Shown piece after piece: positions 1 through 6,931 of a DNA stretch of 11,577 nucleotides; positions within the stretch are counted from its first letter, which is position 1, and each line of letters opens with the position of its first letter. The stretch is from JABFRZ01 sp036376275 (lineage in GTDB: Bacteria > Planctomycetota > UBA1135 > GCA-002686595): assembly GCA_036376275.1 (NCBI GenBank), contig DASVAP010000353.1:1-11577 (forward strand). The letters are read 5' to 3'. Under the pieces are notes generated by a model. The model was not told where the DNA came from and searched no databases. It saw nothing but the letters and a program-made list of their open reading frames with translations. The translations under genes and the position numbers were made by a program.

Positions 1-6
1 GCCGGG

Positions 7-50
7 GCGGTCACGCTGACCGCGAAGGCTCCGGCCGATCCTCGATCGGC
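7..50 (-). terminator. Two tandem hairpins after the desaturase stop
   Basis: Read on the minus strand, the TAG stop of the desaturase runs straight into a 7-bp perfect hairpin (GCCGATC, loop GAG, GATCGGC, positions 34-50) whose first base is the G of the stop. Ten bases further on is a second perfect 7-bp hairpin (GCGGTCA, loop GCG, TGACCGC, positions 7-23). Neither is followed by a T-run, so a classical intrinsic terminator is not shown. The pair could end transcription without a U-tail or protect the mRNA 3' end. Confidence 0.4.
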
Positions 51-934
51 TACCCCACCTTGGCCAGGGTGCGCTCTTCCCGCACGCGCGCCTGCGCGCG
101 CTCGATCGCCTCGGGCGAGGCGCGGCGCAGGTCGGAGGTCACGCCGACCTTCTCCATCGACCACACGAACCACTTGGTCGGGTCGAAGTGGTACCACTTC
201 ACGCCGTTGCGGTAGTCCGCCTGGAACTTGTGATGGAAGTTGTGATAGCCCTCGCCCATCGAGATCAGCGCCGTCCACACGCTGTCGCGCGCCGAGTTGG
301 CGGTCGAGTAGGGCTGGGTCCCGATCCAGTGGGCGAAGGAGTTCACCGCGAAGGTCGCGTGCCACTGCGCGACGAGGCGCAGGAAGCCGGCCACCAGCAG
401 CGCGCCGATCGGGTCGCCCCACAGGAACCCCAGGCCCAGCGGCACGAGCCCGCAGAAGACGATCGCCAGCAGGACGTAGTAGCGGTCCTGCCAGACGATC
501 AGGGGATCACCGCGCAGGTCCTTGACGCTGCCGAGGTCGATCTCCTTCGGGTCGCGGTGCAGCACCCAGCCGATGTGGGCCCACCAGAAGCCGCGGCTGA
601 TGTTGTAGGGGTCCTCCTCACGGTCGGTCTTCGAGTGGTGGATGCGGTGGTCCGCCGACCACTTGAGGGCCGAGTTCTGCACCGCGGCCGCGCCGAAGAG
701 GAGGTAGAAGAGGCGCAGGGCCCGGTTCGCGCGGTAGGTCGGGTGCGCGAAGAGGCGGTGGTAGCCGCCGGTGATCGAGACCCCGCACAGGGCGAACCAC
801 AGGGCTCCGAGCGCGAGCGTCAGCGGGTGGGCCTGCACCAGGACGAGCCACACGACCGCCACGACGGCCAGCAGGTGGCCCAGGACCAGGAAGAGCAGGT
901 TCGTCCAGTCGACGGGGGCAGCGCGCGGTGTCAT
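50..934 (-). CDS. Membrane acyl-CoA desaturase (delta-9 type)
   Basis: A 294-residue membrane fatty acyl desaturase, expected to insert a cis double bond into a saturated acyl chain using a di-iron centre, O2 and an electron donor. The three histidine clusters of the family are visible: H59-RLFA-H64, H96-RI-HH100 and H231-NF-HH235, plus H202 in NSFAHW. Hydrophobic segments lie near residues 13-33, 37-56, 74-90 and 152-190. Length suits the short bacterial stearoyl-CoA desaturase-like group, which lacks a fused cytochrome b5 domain. I chose the ATG at 934 because homology-like sequence begins there. The frame stays open to 1300, but that part only translates intergenic sequence and the antisense of a glycine-codon repeat into poly-Ala/Val. 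No clear Shine-Dalgarno precedes 934. The electron donor partner is not in the window. Confidence 0.93.
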   Translation of the reverse strand: MTPRAAPVDWTNLLFLVLGHLLAVVAVVWLVLVQAHPLTLALGALWFALCGVSITGGYHRLFAHPTYRANRALRLFYLLFGAAAVQNSALKWSADHRIHHSKTDREEDPYNISRGFWWAHIGWVLHRDPKEIDLGSVKDLRGDPLIVWQDRYYVLLAIVFCGLVPLGLGFLWGDPIGALLVAGFLRLVAQWHATFAVNSFAHWIGTQPYSTANSARDSVWTALISMGEGYHNFHHKFQADYRNGVKWYHFDPTKWFVWSMEKVGVTSDLRRASPEAIERAQARVREERTLAKVG

Positions 935-1137
935 CCGGGTGTCGAGGGGGAGTTCGATCTCTGGGGGGGGCTCCCGCGCCCTGAGGGCTGCGAGTGGGTC
1001 ATCGGCACGCCCCCGGGTGAGCTTTAGGGCTGCCGACCCGGCGGGCCCAAGGGGGAGAAGGGGACGGGCCGCCCTGTCGTCCGCAGGGGGCCGCGAGCGG
1101 CCCTCGCTGGAACGGCCTGCGGAGGCCGTGAATGGAA

Positions 1138-1165
1138 GGACCGCCGGCGCGAGCGCCGGCGGTCC
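1138..1165 (-). terminator. Strong hairpin, likely terminator of the RRM gene
   Basis: A perfect 13-bp inverted repeat (GGACCGCCGGCGC, 2-base centre GA, GCGCCGGCGGTCC) starts 16 bases past the RRM gene stop. On the minus strand it is followed by TTCCATT, a weak pyrimidine tail. Position, perfect pairing and GC content support an intrinsic terminator that separates the RRM gene from the desaturase gene. The short U-tail lowers certainty. Confidence 0.65.
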
Positions 1166-1181
1166 GTTCGATGGGTCGGGC

Positions 1182-1628
<447 letters not shown>

Positions 1629-1772
1629 CTTCCGGATCGGAACGACCGCTCGAGACGAGACACGCGCGTGGCGACCTAGGGACCGCCGCTCGCGTTCGGG
1701 GCCGACCGCACTCGGTCGAGGGACCCCTGACTCCCGCGGACGACAGGTCCGGGGAGTTGACGTGGGAGAGGA
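1629..1772 (-). promoter_or_regulatory. Helicase-RRM spacer with two small hairpins
   Basis: This 144-base spacer would be the RRM gene's leader if it has its own promoter. It holds a 6-bp hairpin at 1703-1718 (CGACCG, 4-base loop, CGGTCG) and a 5-bp one at 1737-1751 (CGGAC, 5-base loop, GTCCG). I see no convincing -35/-10 pair. The hairpins could be a weak helicase terminator or a structured leader. Stems this short are common in such GC-rich DNA, so the support is weak. Confidence 0.25.
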
Positions 1773-3164
1773 TCATATCCCCGCCCCGAAGGTGTCGAGC
1801 CTTTGCCGGGAATCCTGGCGCGCCGCCTGGGAGGGCGGGCGCTGGGCCCCGGTCGCCCCGGCAGGGGTGCGCGGGGCGGAGCCTTGGCTCCGCTGCCCGC
1901 GCCCGTCCCGGGCCCGGCGCAGCGGGGCCGGCTGGGGGCCGCCCCGGCCGTGCCCGCGGGAGCGCTGCCCGCCGCGGCCGCCGCGCCCGCCCGGGCGGGC
2001 CGGCCGCTCGGTCGCCCGGCCGTTCGTCCCGACCTCGGCCGGGGTCGCGCCGACGACCGTGATCGGCCGGCGGGTCAGGCGCTCGATGGCGCGCACGTGC
2101 TCGCGCTCCTCGGGCGCGCACAGGGAGATCGCGACCCCGGCCGCCCCGGCCCGCGCCGTGCGCCCGATGCGGTGCACGTAGGTCTCCGGGACGTTCGGGA
2201 TCTCGTAGTTGACGACGTGCGTGATGTCGTCGATGTCGATGCCGCGCGCGGCGATGTCGGTGGCCACGAGGACGCGCACCTTGCCGGCCCGGAAGCCGGC
2301 CAGGCTGCGCTCGCGGTTGCCCTGGGACTTGTCGCCGTGGATCGCCTGGGCGTAGATGCCGCGCTGGACCAGGCGCTTCGCCACGCGGTCGCAGCCGCGC
2401 TTGGTGCGCGTGAAGACCAGCACGCGCTTGACGCCCGGCTCGCGCAGGATCGTCTCGAGCGCGGCCGGCTTGTCGTCGCGGGCGACGAAGTGGATGCGCT
2501 GGTCGACCAGCTCGGCGGTCGAGGCCACCGGCGTCACGTAGACCTTGGCCGGCCGGTGCAGGATGCGGTGGGCGAGGTCCTCGATCGGCTCCGGCATGGT
2601 GGCCGAGAACAGCAGCGTCTGGCGCTTGGGCGGCACGGCCGCGAGGATGCGCTTGACGTCCGGCAGGAAGCCGAGGTCGAGCATCTGGTCGGCCTCGTCG
2701 AGCACCAGCACCTCGACGCCGTCGAGGCGCACGTGGCGCTGCTGCATCAGGTCGAGCAGGCGCCCGGGGGTGGCGACGAGCACGTCGACGCCGCGCTCCA
2801 TGGCGCGCACCTGCGGGCCCTGGCCGACGCCGCCGAAGATCACGGCCACGCTGGGGCGCAGGTAGCGCCCGTAATCGGTGAAGCTCTTGGCGACCTGCGA
2901 GGCGAGCTCGCGCGTCGGCACGACGACCAGGCAGCGCGGGCTCTTCTTGGGGGCTGCGCGGCGGTCCTGGAACAGGCGCTGCAGGATCGGCAGCGCGAAG
3001 GCCGCGGTCTTGCCGGTGCCGGTGCGCGCGCAGCCGAGCAGGTCGCCGCCCTGGAGGAGCTGCGGGATGGCCTGGGCCTGGATGGGGGTGGGGGTGGTGT
3101 AACCTTCGTCTGCGAGCGCGCGCTGGAGCGGCTCGAGCAGGGGCAGGCTGGAGAAAGAGTTCAT
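1773..3164 (-). CDS. rhlE: DEAD-box ATP-dependent RNA helicase, RhlE type
   Basis: A complete 463-residue DEAD-box helicase, which unwinds short RNA duplexes using ATP, typically in ribosome assembly, mRNA decay or cold adaptation. All motifs are intact: Q motif TPIQAQ (26-31), motif I ARTGTGKT (46-53), Ia PTREL (83-87), Ib TPGR (132-135), DEAD (156-159), SAT (187-189), IV VLVFTRTK (248-255), V ATDIAARGID (301-310), VI HRIGRTAR (331-338). FTRTK, the HGDKSQ stretch and PNVPETYVHRIGRT fit the RhlE subfamily closely. After about residue 372 comes a disordered Arg/Gly/Pro-rich tail with RGG-like repeats (393-409), probably for RNA binding. The ATG at 3164 gives a family-like start (FSSLPLL before the Q motif); no clear Shine-Dalgarno is seen. 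The RRM gene follows on the same strand. Confidence 0.95.
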   Translation of the reverse strand: MNSFSSLPLLEPLQRALADEGYTTPTPIQAQAIPQLLQGGDLLGCARTGTGKTAAFALPILQRLFQDRRAAPKKSPRCLVVVPTRELASQVAKSFTDYGRYLRPSVAVIFGGVGQGPQVRAMERGVDVLVATPGRLLDLMQQRHVRLDGVEVLVLDEADQMLDLGFLPDVKRILAAVPPKRQTLLFSATMPEPIEDLAHRILHRPAKVYVTPVASTAELVDQRIHFVARDDKPAALETILREPGVKRVLVFTRTKRGCDRVAKRLVQRGIYAQAIHGDKSQGNRERSLAGFRAGKVRVLVATDIAARGIDIDDITHVVNYEIPNVPETYVHRIGRTARAGAAGVAISLCAPEEREHVRAIERLTRRPITVVGATPAEVGTNGRATERPARPGGRGGRGGQRSRGHGRGGPQPAPLRRARDGRGQRSQGSAPRTPAGATGAQRPPSQAARQDSRQRLDTFGAGI

Positions 3165-3270
3165 GCGTTGGATCGGTGGCGCGAAGAAGCGCCGGTTCGG
3201 TTTCGCGGCCCGGTGGGCGCGCGGGGGAGGCCCATGCCGTCTGGGACGGCGTCGTCCAGGGGACGTCGCG

Positions 3271-3287
3271 GGCCGGCTGTGCCGGCC
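3271..3287 (-). promoter_or_regulatory. Perfect hairpin in the helicase leader region
   Basis: GGCCGGC, loop TGT, GCCGGCC forms a perfect 7-bp stem about 107-123 bases upstream of the helicase ATG. If the transcript starts further upstream, this would sit in its 5' leader. DEAD-box helicase genes in several bacteria have long regulated leaders, so it may matter, but no ligand-binding motif is recognisable. Confidence 0.25.
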
Positions 3288-3570
3288 AGGAGCGCGGGGC
3301 CTCCTCGAGGGAGGTCTTGGTTTCGTTCTCTACTTCGTCGTCGAGTCGAGGATCTCGGGCTGTCCGGACCGGGCGAGGCCGTCTGGCAGTGCCATCGGGC
3401 TGGCGCGCGGCGTAGTGCCGCAACCGGTCGCGCTCGTCTGCTCCGGGCCCATCCGGGGCCGTGTCATCGGGCAGGCTCGAGCGCTGGAGGCCCTCCTCGT
3501 GAACGCGAAGGACCCTCGAAGCGTCAATTCTGTCGGCGGGAAGCCTAGGGGAACGGGAGGGGGAAAGCGA

Positions 3571-3600
3571 GGACCCAGGCCACTTTCCTGGCCCGGGCCC
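3571..3600 (-). promoter_or_regulatory. 12-bp inverted repeat, better paired as minus-strand RNA
   Basis: Arms 3571-3582 and 3589-3600 flank a 6-base loop. As plus-strand RNA the stem has two A-C mismatches. As minus-strand RNA the same positions become two G-U wobbles, so all 12 pairs form. This asymmetry suggests an RNA structure transcribed leftward, in the distal upstream region of the helicase, or the end of a short leftward transcript. No T-run follows. Confidence 0.3.
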
Positions 3601-3734
3601 GCTACCCCCTGCCTGTGACCGCCGGAACCTGCGATCCTAGGAACCCGGCGAGACTCGCGTCGGCCACGCGACCACGGCTCGACCCCGGAGCGGGAGGCCC
3701 GGACCACGCGGAGCTCGGAAGGTTCCCCTGTTCC

Positions 3735-3754
3735 CGGTCCGCTCGCACGGACCG
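3735..3754 (+). promoter_or_regulatory. Palindrome just upstream of the peroxidase ribosome binding site
   Basis: CGGTCCG, 6-base spacer CTCGCA, CGGACCG is a perfect 7+7 inverted repeat ending 9 bases before the GGAG ribosome binding site of the peroxidase gene. It could be an operator for a dimeric regulator or a 5'-leader hairpin. No regulator gene adjoins it to support the operator reading. Confidence 0.3.
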
Positions 3755-3763
3755 CACGTCCCT

Positions 3764-3767
3764 GGAG
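3764..3767 (+). promoter_or_regulatory. Ribosome binding site of the peroxidase gene
   Basis: GGAG lies 8 bases before the ATG at 3776. This is one of the few clear Shine-Dalgarno sites in the window, and with the lipoprotein signal that follows it fixes the start of the peroxidase gene. Confidence 0.7.
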
Positions 3768-3775
3768 TCACGCAC

Positions 3776-5176
3776 ATGGTCCGCGCATCCCGCCTGCTCG
3801 TCGCCTCGTCGCTCGTCCTGCTCGTTCCCGCCTGCGGGGGCTCGTCCGGTGGAGGCGGCGGCGAGGGCGAGGACGTCGCCAGTCAGGCCGAGATCGACTC
3901 CCTGCGCCAGGAGCTGGCCTTCGCCGGCATCGTGCCGCTGGCCGAGCCGCCGGAGGTCTCGGAGGAGCTGTTCGAGCTCGGTCGAGCGCTCTTCTTCGAC
4001 AAGATCCTGTCCGGCAGCCAGGACGTCTCCTGCGCCACCTGCCACCTGCCGCAGTTCGCCACGGGCGACGGCCGCACCCTCTCCGACGGCGTGCGCGGGA
4101 TCGGGTTCGGCCCGAACCGTGGCGGCGGCGAGATCATCCCGCGCAACAGCCCGGCGCTGTTCGCGCTGCACCTCAAGCAGCAGATCTTCTGGGACGGCCG
4201 GCTGAGCGTGCACGCCAACGGGCCCGGCATGACCTTCGGCCTGCCGGAGGCCGTCCCGGTCGACGCGCAGATGGTCGCGACCTTCACGCCGGGCCTCGAG
4301 GTGCTCGGCATCCAGGCCATGCTGCCGCCCGTGTCGCGCGAGGAGATGCGCGGCGAGCCGGGCGAGAACCCGCTGGGCGACCTGGAGGACGGCTACAACT
4401 CGCCGGGCGGTCGGCCGGAGGGCACGCTCGAGGTGTGGGACCAGCTCATGGAGCGCGTGATGCTCACGCCGGGCTACCTGGAGCTCCTGCAGGCCGCCTA
4501 CCCGACCACGCTGCTCGCCACGTTCGGCTTCGAGCACGCCGCCAACGCGATCGCCGCCTTCGAGACGCGCGCCTTCGCGCGCACGGACAGCGCCTTCGAG
4601 CGCTTCGTGCGCGGCGACGACCGCGCCCTGACCGGCCGCCAGGTGCGCGGCGCCCACGCCTTCTTCCAGGCTGGCTGCGCCGCCTGCCACTCGGGCTCGC
4701 TGCTCTCGGACGAGGACTTCCACAACACCGGCCTGCCCCAGCTCGGCCCCGGCGTGATCGGCACCTCCTTCGGCGCCGTCCCGGGCTCCGACGTCGGCCG
4801 CGAGGTCGCCTCCCAGGTCTTCGCCGACCGCTTCAAGTTCCGCACGCCCAGCCTGCTCAACGTGGCCCTCACCGGCCCCTGGGGCCACGCCGGCCAGTTC
4901 GAGCGCCTGCGCGACATGGTCGCCCACTACCGCGATCCGTTCCTCAGCCACTACACCTACGACATCCAGTCGAACGTGAGCGACCCGGCCCTGGTGACGA
5001 CCCTCGTCCCCAACTCGGCCGAGGTGCTGGCCACGCTCGACTCGCGCCTGCGCCGCGTGAACGACTTCGACGTCGACGCCGTGGTGGAGTTCCTGGAGTC
5101 CCTGACGGCCGACAGCGCGCGCGACCTGTCCGAGCTCGTCCCGGACTCGGTGCCGAGCGGCCTGCCGGTGTTCTAG
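3776..5176 (+). CDS. Lipoprotein di-heme cytochrome c peroxidase / MauG family
   Basis: A 466-residue c-type di-heme protein. Residues 1-20 form a lipoprotein signal (basic MVRASR, hydrophobic stretch, lipobox LVPAC with C20), followed by a Gly/Ser/Glu-rich linker, so it is probably membrane-anchored outside the cytoplasm. Heme 1 binds at C86-ATC-H90 and heme 2 at C301-AAC-H305. Family signatures FWDGR (138-142), SREEM (187-191), TPSLLNVALTGPWGHAG (357-373) and the late FDVDAVVEFLESL (431-443) are present. Bacterial peroxidases of this fold reduce H2O2 with electrons from small cytochromes; MauG relatives oxidise protein side chains. Which applies cannot be told from sequence. The heme motifs are 215 residues apart, wider than I recall for classical CcpA or MauG, because of a Gly/Pro/Glu-rich insert near 185-215. 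The gene stands alone, bounded by hairpins. Confidence 0.93.
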   Translation: MVRASRLLVASSLVLLVPACGGSSGGGGGEGEDVASQAEIDSLRQELAFAGIVPLAEPPEVSEELFELGRALFFDKILSGSQDVSCATCHLPQFATGDGRTLSDGVRGIGFGPNRGGGEIIPRNSPALFALHLKQQIFWDGRLSVHANGPGMTFGLPEAVPVDAQMVATFTPGLEVLGIQAMLPPVSREEMRGEPGENPLGDLEDGYNSPGGRPEGTLEVWDQLMERVMLTPGYLELLQAAYPTTLLATFGFEHAANAIAAFETRAFARTDSAFERFVRGDDRALTGRQVRGAHAFFQAGCAACHSGSLLSDEDFHNTGLPQLGPGVIGTSFGAVPGSDVGREVASQVFADRFKFRTPSLLNVALTGPWGHAGQFERLRDMVAHYRDPFLSHYTYDIQSNVSDPALVTTLVPNSAEVLATLDSRLRRVNDFDVDAVVEFLESLTADSARDLSELVPDSVPSGLPVF

Positions 5177-5194
5177 CCCGATCGCAGATCGGGC
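5176..5194 (+). terminator. Hairpin starting on the peroxidase stop codon
   Basis: GCCCGATC, loop GCA, GATCGGGC is a perfect 8-bp stem whose first base is the G of the TAG stop. No T-run follows. It closely resembles the hairpin on the desaturase stop. It may act as a terminator with the larger hairpin downstream, or as a 3'-end stability element. Confidence 0.45.
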
Positions 5195-5215
5195 CATCTG
5201 CGCCGTCAGCCTGAC

Positions 5216-5262
5216 CGCCGCGGATCCGCGGGCGGGCGCCAGCCCGCCCGCGATCCGCGGCG
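5216..5262 (+). terminator. 21-bp GC hairpin downstream of the peroxidase gene
   Basis: Arms 5216-5237 and 5242-5262 pair over 21 bp with one bulged C (5226 or 5227) and a 4-base loop GCCA. It is the strongest secondary structure in the window. It begins 39 bases past the peroxidase stop and has no U-tail in either direction. A U-less terminator or processing/stability hairpin is the best reading; a dispersed palindromic repeat is possible. Confidence 0.55.
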
Positions 5263-5690
5263 CCCGCTCCGTTCCCGCGCCATGAACCGCAAGCGCCCCG
5301 CACCCCGCTCGGCGAACTCCCGGAGCGCAGTCCGCGCGGCCTGATCCTGGTCCATCCCGTACTCCCGGCCCCGCGATCCAGCCGACATGGCGCGCGCGGT
5401 GAGGAGGTGCGCCCCTCTGGCAAGGGCCAGAACCCGCCGAAGGGATTGACGCTCCAGGCCCTGATCGACGGGGGGCGCCCGTGAGCGAGCTCTTCGTGCT
5501 CGCCAGCTCCGCGGCGTTGACTCGGCTCTTCCAGCCGTAGCGAACGAGCCTGTCGGGGCACCACTCCATCCCTCTCGAGTCCGTGTCCACCGGGCCACGC
5601 TCAGGAGAGCGTTGGCTGCGTGACGGCCATCGAGCGTGGAGGACCTTCCCTCCCACGTGCTCGGGCTCACTCCAGACGAGGACTCTTCCC
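5263..5690. other. 428-base stretch without a callable gene, coding-like composition
   Basis: No family is recognisable here. Short frames have third positions mostly G or C on both strands. On plus, a frame ending at TGA 5482-5484 overlaps a GTG (5481) that opens a 19-codon frame ending at 5540. On minus, about 5460-5570 has one coding-like frame, and the coding-like signal moves to another frame near a C run at 5469-5474. A TTGACT at 5517-5522 with TAGCGA 15 bases on is a weak promoter candidate for the hydrolase. A 6-bp hairpin lies at 5597-5612. GAGG at 5678-5681 is the likely hydrolase ribosome binding site, 9 bases before its ATG. Confidence 0.4.
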
Positions 5691-6695
5691 ATGACCGACC
5701 GTACCCGCGTTTCTCCGACCTCCAGGACCCTCGACCGCCGCGGCCCGGCGATCGCCGGCGCCGGCGTGGCCCTGGCCGCCCTGGCTCTGGCGGCGACCGC
5801 AGCCACCCGGGCCCTCGGGGGCGAGGACGACTCCGGTGCTCTGACCTCCGCGACCCGTCCTGTCCGCGCCGCCAGCACCTTCACGACGCGCGACGGCACG
5901 TCGATCCACTTCAAGGACTGGGGCACGGGTCAGCCCGTGGTGCTGAGCCATGGCTGGCCCTTGAGCTCCGACAGCTGGGAATCCCAGGCCCTGCACCTGG
6001 CCTCGAACGGCTTCCGCGTGGTGGCGCACGACCGGCGCGGTCATGGCCGCTCCAGCCAGCCGTGGAACGGCAACGACATGGACACCTACGCCGACGACCT
6101 GGCCGAGCTGATCGAGGCGCTCGACCTGCGCGAGGTGATCCTGGTCGGCTTCTCGACGGGCGGCGGCGAGGTCGCGCGCTACGTCGGCCGCCACGGCACC
6201 GGCCGCGTGGCCAAGCTCGCGCTGATCGCGGCGGTGCCGCCGCTGATGCTCGCGACCGCCACGAATCCCGGCGGACTCCCGCTCGGGACGTTCGACGGCC
6301 TGCGCTCGGCCTCGCTCGCGGACCGCTCGAAGCTCTACCGCGACCTCGCCTCCGGGCCGTTCTTCGGCTTCAACCGGCCGGGCGCGAAGGTCAGCCAGGG
6401 CATGATCGACAGCTTCTGGCTGCAGGGCATGATGGCGGGCCACAAGAACGCCTACGACTGCATCCGGGCCTTCTCGGAGACGGACTTCACCGCGGACCTG
6501 AGGAAGTTCGACCGGCCGACGCTGATCGTGCACGGCGACGACGACCAGCTCGTGCCGATCGACGCCTCCGCGCGGGCCGCGGCCCGGCTCGTCCCGCACG
6601 CGACGCTGAAGGTCTACGCCGGAGCGCCGCACGGGCTGGCGGACACGCACAAGGAACGGCTCAACGCCGACCTCCTGGCCTTCGCCCGCTCCTGA
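5691..6695 (+). CDS. Exported alpha/beta hydrolase, non-heme chloroperoxidase/esterase type
   Basis: A 334-residue alpha/beta hydrolase. The nucleophile elbow GFSTGG puts the catalytic Ser at 155, the acid is an Asp of HGDDD (283-285), and the His is H314 in GAPHGL. HGWP (87-90) gives the oxyanion region. GFSTGGGEVARYVGRHG is characteristic of the cofactor-free chloroperoxidase/arylesterase group, which hydrolyses esters and, in vitro, forms peracids that oxidise halide. Natural substrates are unknown. Unlike typical members of about 275 residues, it has about 62 extra N-terminal residues: an RR pair (16-17) and a hydrophobic Ala/Leu stretch (20-38), so it is a twin-arginine or membrane-anchor candidate. 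The RR context lacks the full Tat consensus. I chose the ATG at 5691 because GAGG precedes it; an in-frame GTG at 5583 only adds noncoding-like sequence. A carotenoid oxygenase remnant follows 11 bases later. Confidence 0.92.
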   Translation: MTDRTRVSPTSRTLDRRGPAIAGAGVALAALALAATAATRALGGEDDSGALTSATRPVRAASTFTTRDGTSIHFKDWGTGQPVVLSHGWPLSSDSWESQALHLASNGFRVVAHDRRGHGRSSQPWNGNDMDTYADDLAELIEALDLREVILVGFSTGGGEVARYVGRHGTGRVAKLALIAAVPPLMLATATNPGGLPLGTFDGLRSASLADRSKLYRDLASGPFFGFNRPGAKVSQGMIDSFWLQGMMAGHKNAYDCIRAFSETDFTADLRKFDRPTLIVHGDDDQLVPIDASARAAARLVPHATLKVYAGAPHGLADTHKERLNADLLAFARS

Positions 6696-6699
6696 GGAG
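6694..6699 (+). promoter_or_regulatory. Ribosome binding site that sets a GTG start
   Basis: GAGGAG overlaps the hydrolase TGA stop and lies 7 bases before the GTG at 6707. The spacing and sequence are among the best in the window and argue that translation once did, or still does, start at that GTG, coupled to the hydrolase. Confidence 0.6.
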
Positions 6700-6706
6700 C
6701 GCCGCC

Positions 6707-6931
6707 GTGGAAACGATCCTGGACTGCACGACGCTCGACGTCCCCTCGGCGAGCAGCACGGGAGCGCCCTACGTGGCCGGGAACTTCGCGCCCCTGCAGG
6801 ACGAGGTCACGGCCTTCGACCTGGAGGTGACCGGCCGCTTCCTGCGCATGTGCCCGAACCCGCCGTACAAGCCCGACCTCGTGCGCCTTGCATCGGAGCG
6901 CGCGCTGCCGGCGGCTTCCGCGCGAGACTAG
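6707..6931 (+). pseudogene. Carotenoid oxygenase, N-terminal remnant
   Basis: A 74-codon frame starting with GTG. Residues 20-50 (APYVAGNFAPLQDEVTAF, then DLEVTG, then RFLRMCPNP) match the conserved opening of carotenoid cleavage oxygenases (RPE65/CCO family), where NPYLxGNFAPVxxEVTAxDLxVTG is followed by a short PxxLxG step and then GRYLRNGPNP. Here that step is missing between VTG and RFLR, and the usual G of GPNP is C49. The family is close to 480 residues long with four iron-binding histidines, all further downstream; none is present here. The frame ends in TAG at 6929-6931, sharing CTAG with the sigma factor stop on the other strand. I infer a truncated, probably inactive gene. A retained small protein is possible because its ribosome binding site is intact. 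Family assignment is from memory of conserved motifs. Confidence 0.7.

Larger units (their letters stand above)
3165..3775. other. 611-base divergent spacer, no convincing gene
   Basis: The spacer separates the helicase (leftward) and peroxidase (rightward) genes, so promoters for both should lie here. Open frames exist on both strands but translate to low-complexity Arg/Gly/Pro/Ser sequence with no motif and no ribosome binding site; I do not call them. A minus-strand TTGACG (3522-3527) is a possible -35, but the hexamer 17 bases on (GTTCAC) is a poor -10. Three inverted repeats are listed separately. The helicase-proximal part could be a long structured 5' leader. Confidence 0.6.

Noticed and set aside
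3541..3640. Fragments resembling a cobalamin riboswitch (GGGAA, then CCGCTACC and CTGTGACCG)
   Set aside because: No B12 box (GCCAGGAGACCTGCC-like) is present and the order and spacing do not fit; the downstream peroxidase is not a cobalamin gene.
3163..3707. Possible small genes in the divergent spacer on either strand
   Set aside because: Translations are low-complexity Arg/Gly/Pro/Ser with no motif, no ribosome binding site and no operon context.
5583..5690. GTG at 5583 as start of the hydrolase
   Set aside because: It adds 36 residues of noncoding character, while the ATG at 5691 has GAGG 9 bases upstream and leads directly into an export-type N-terminus.
3602..5926. A 774-codon minus-strand open frame across the peroxidase region
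   Set aside because: Antisense shadow caused by high GC content; no motif, while the plus strand has two heme motifs, a lipobox and a ribosome binding site.
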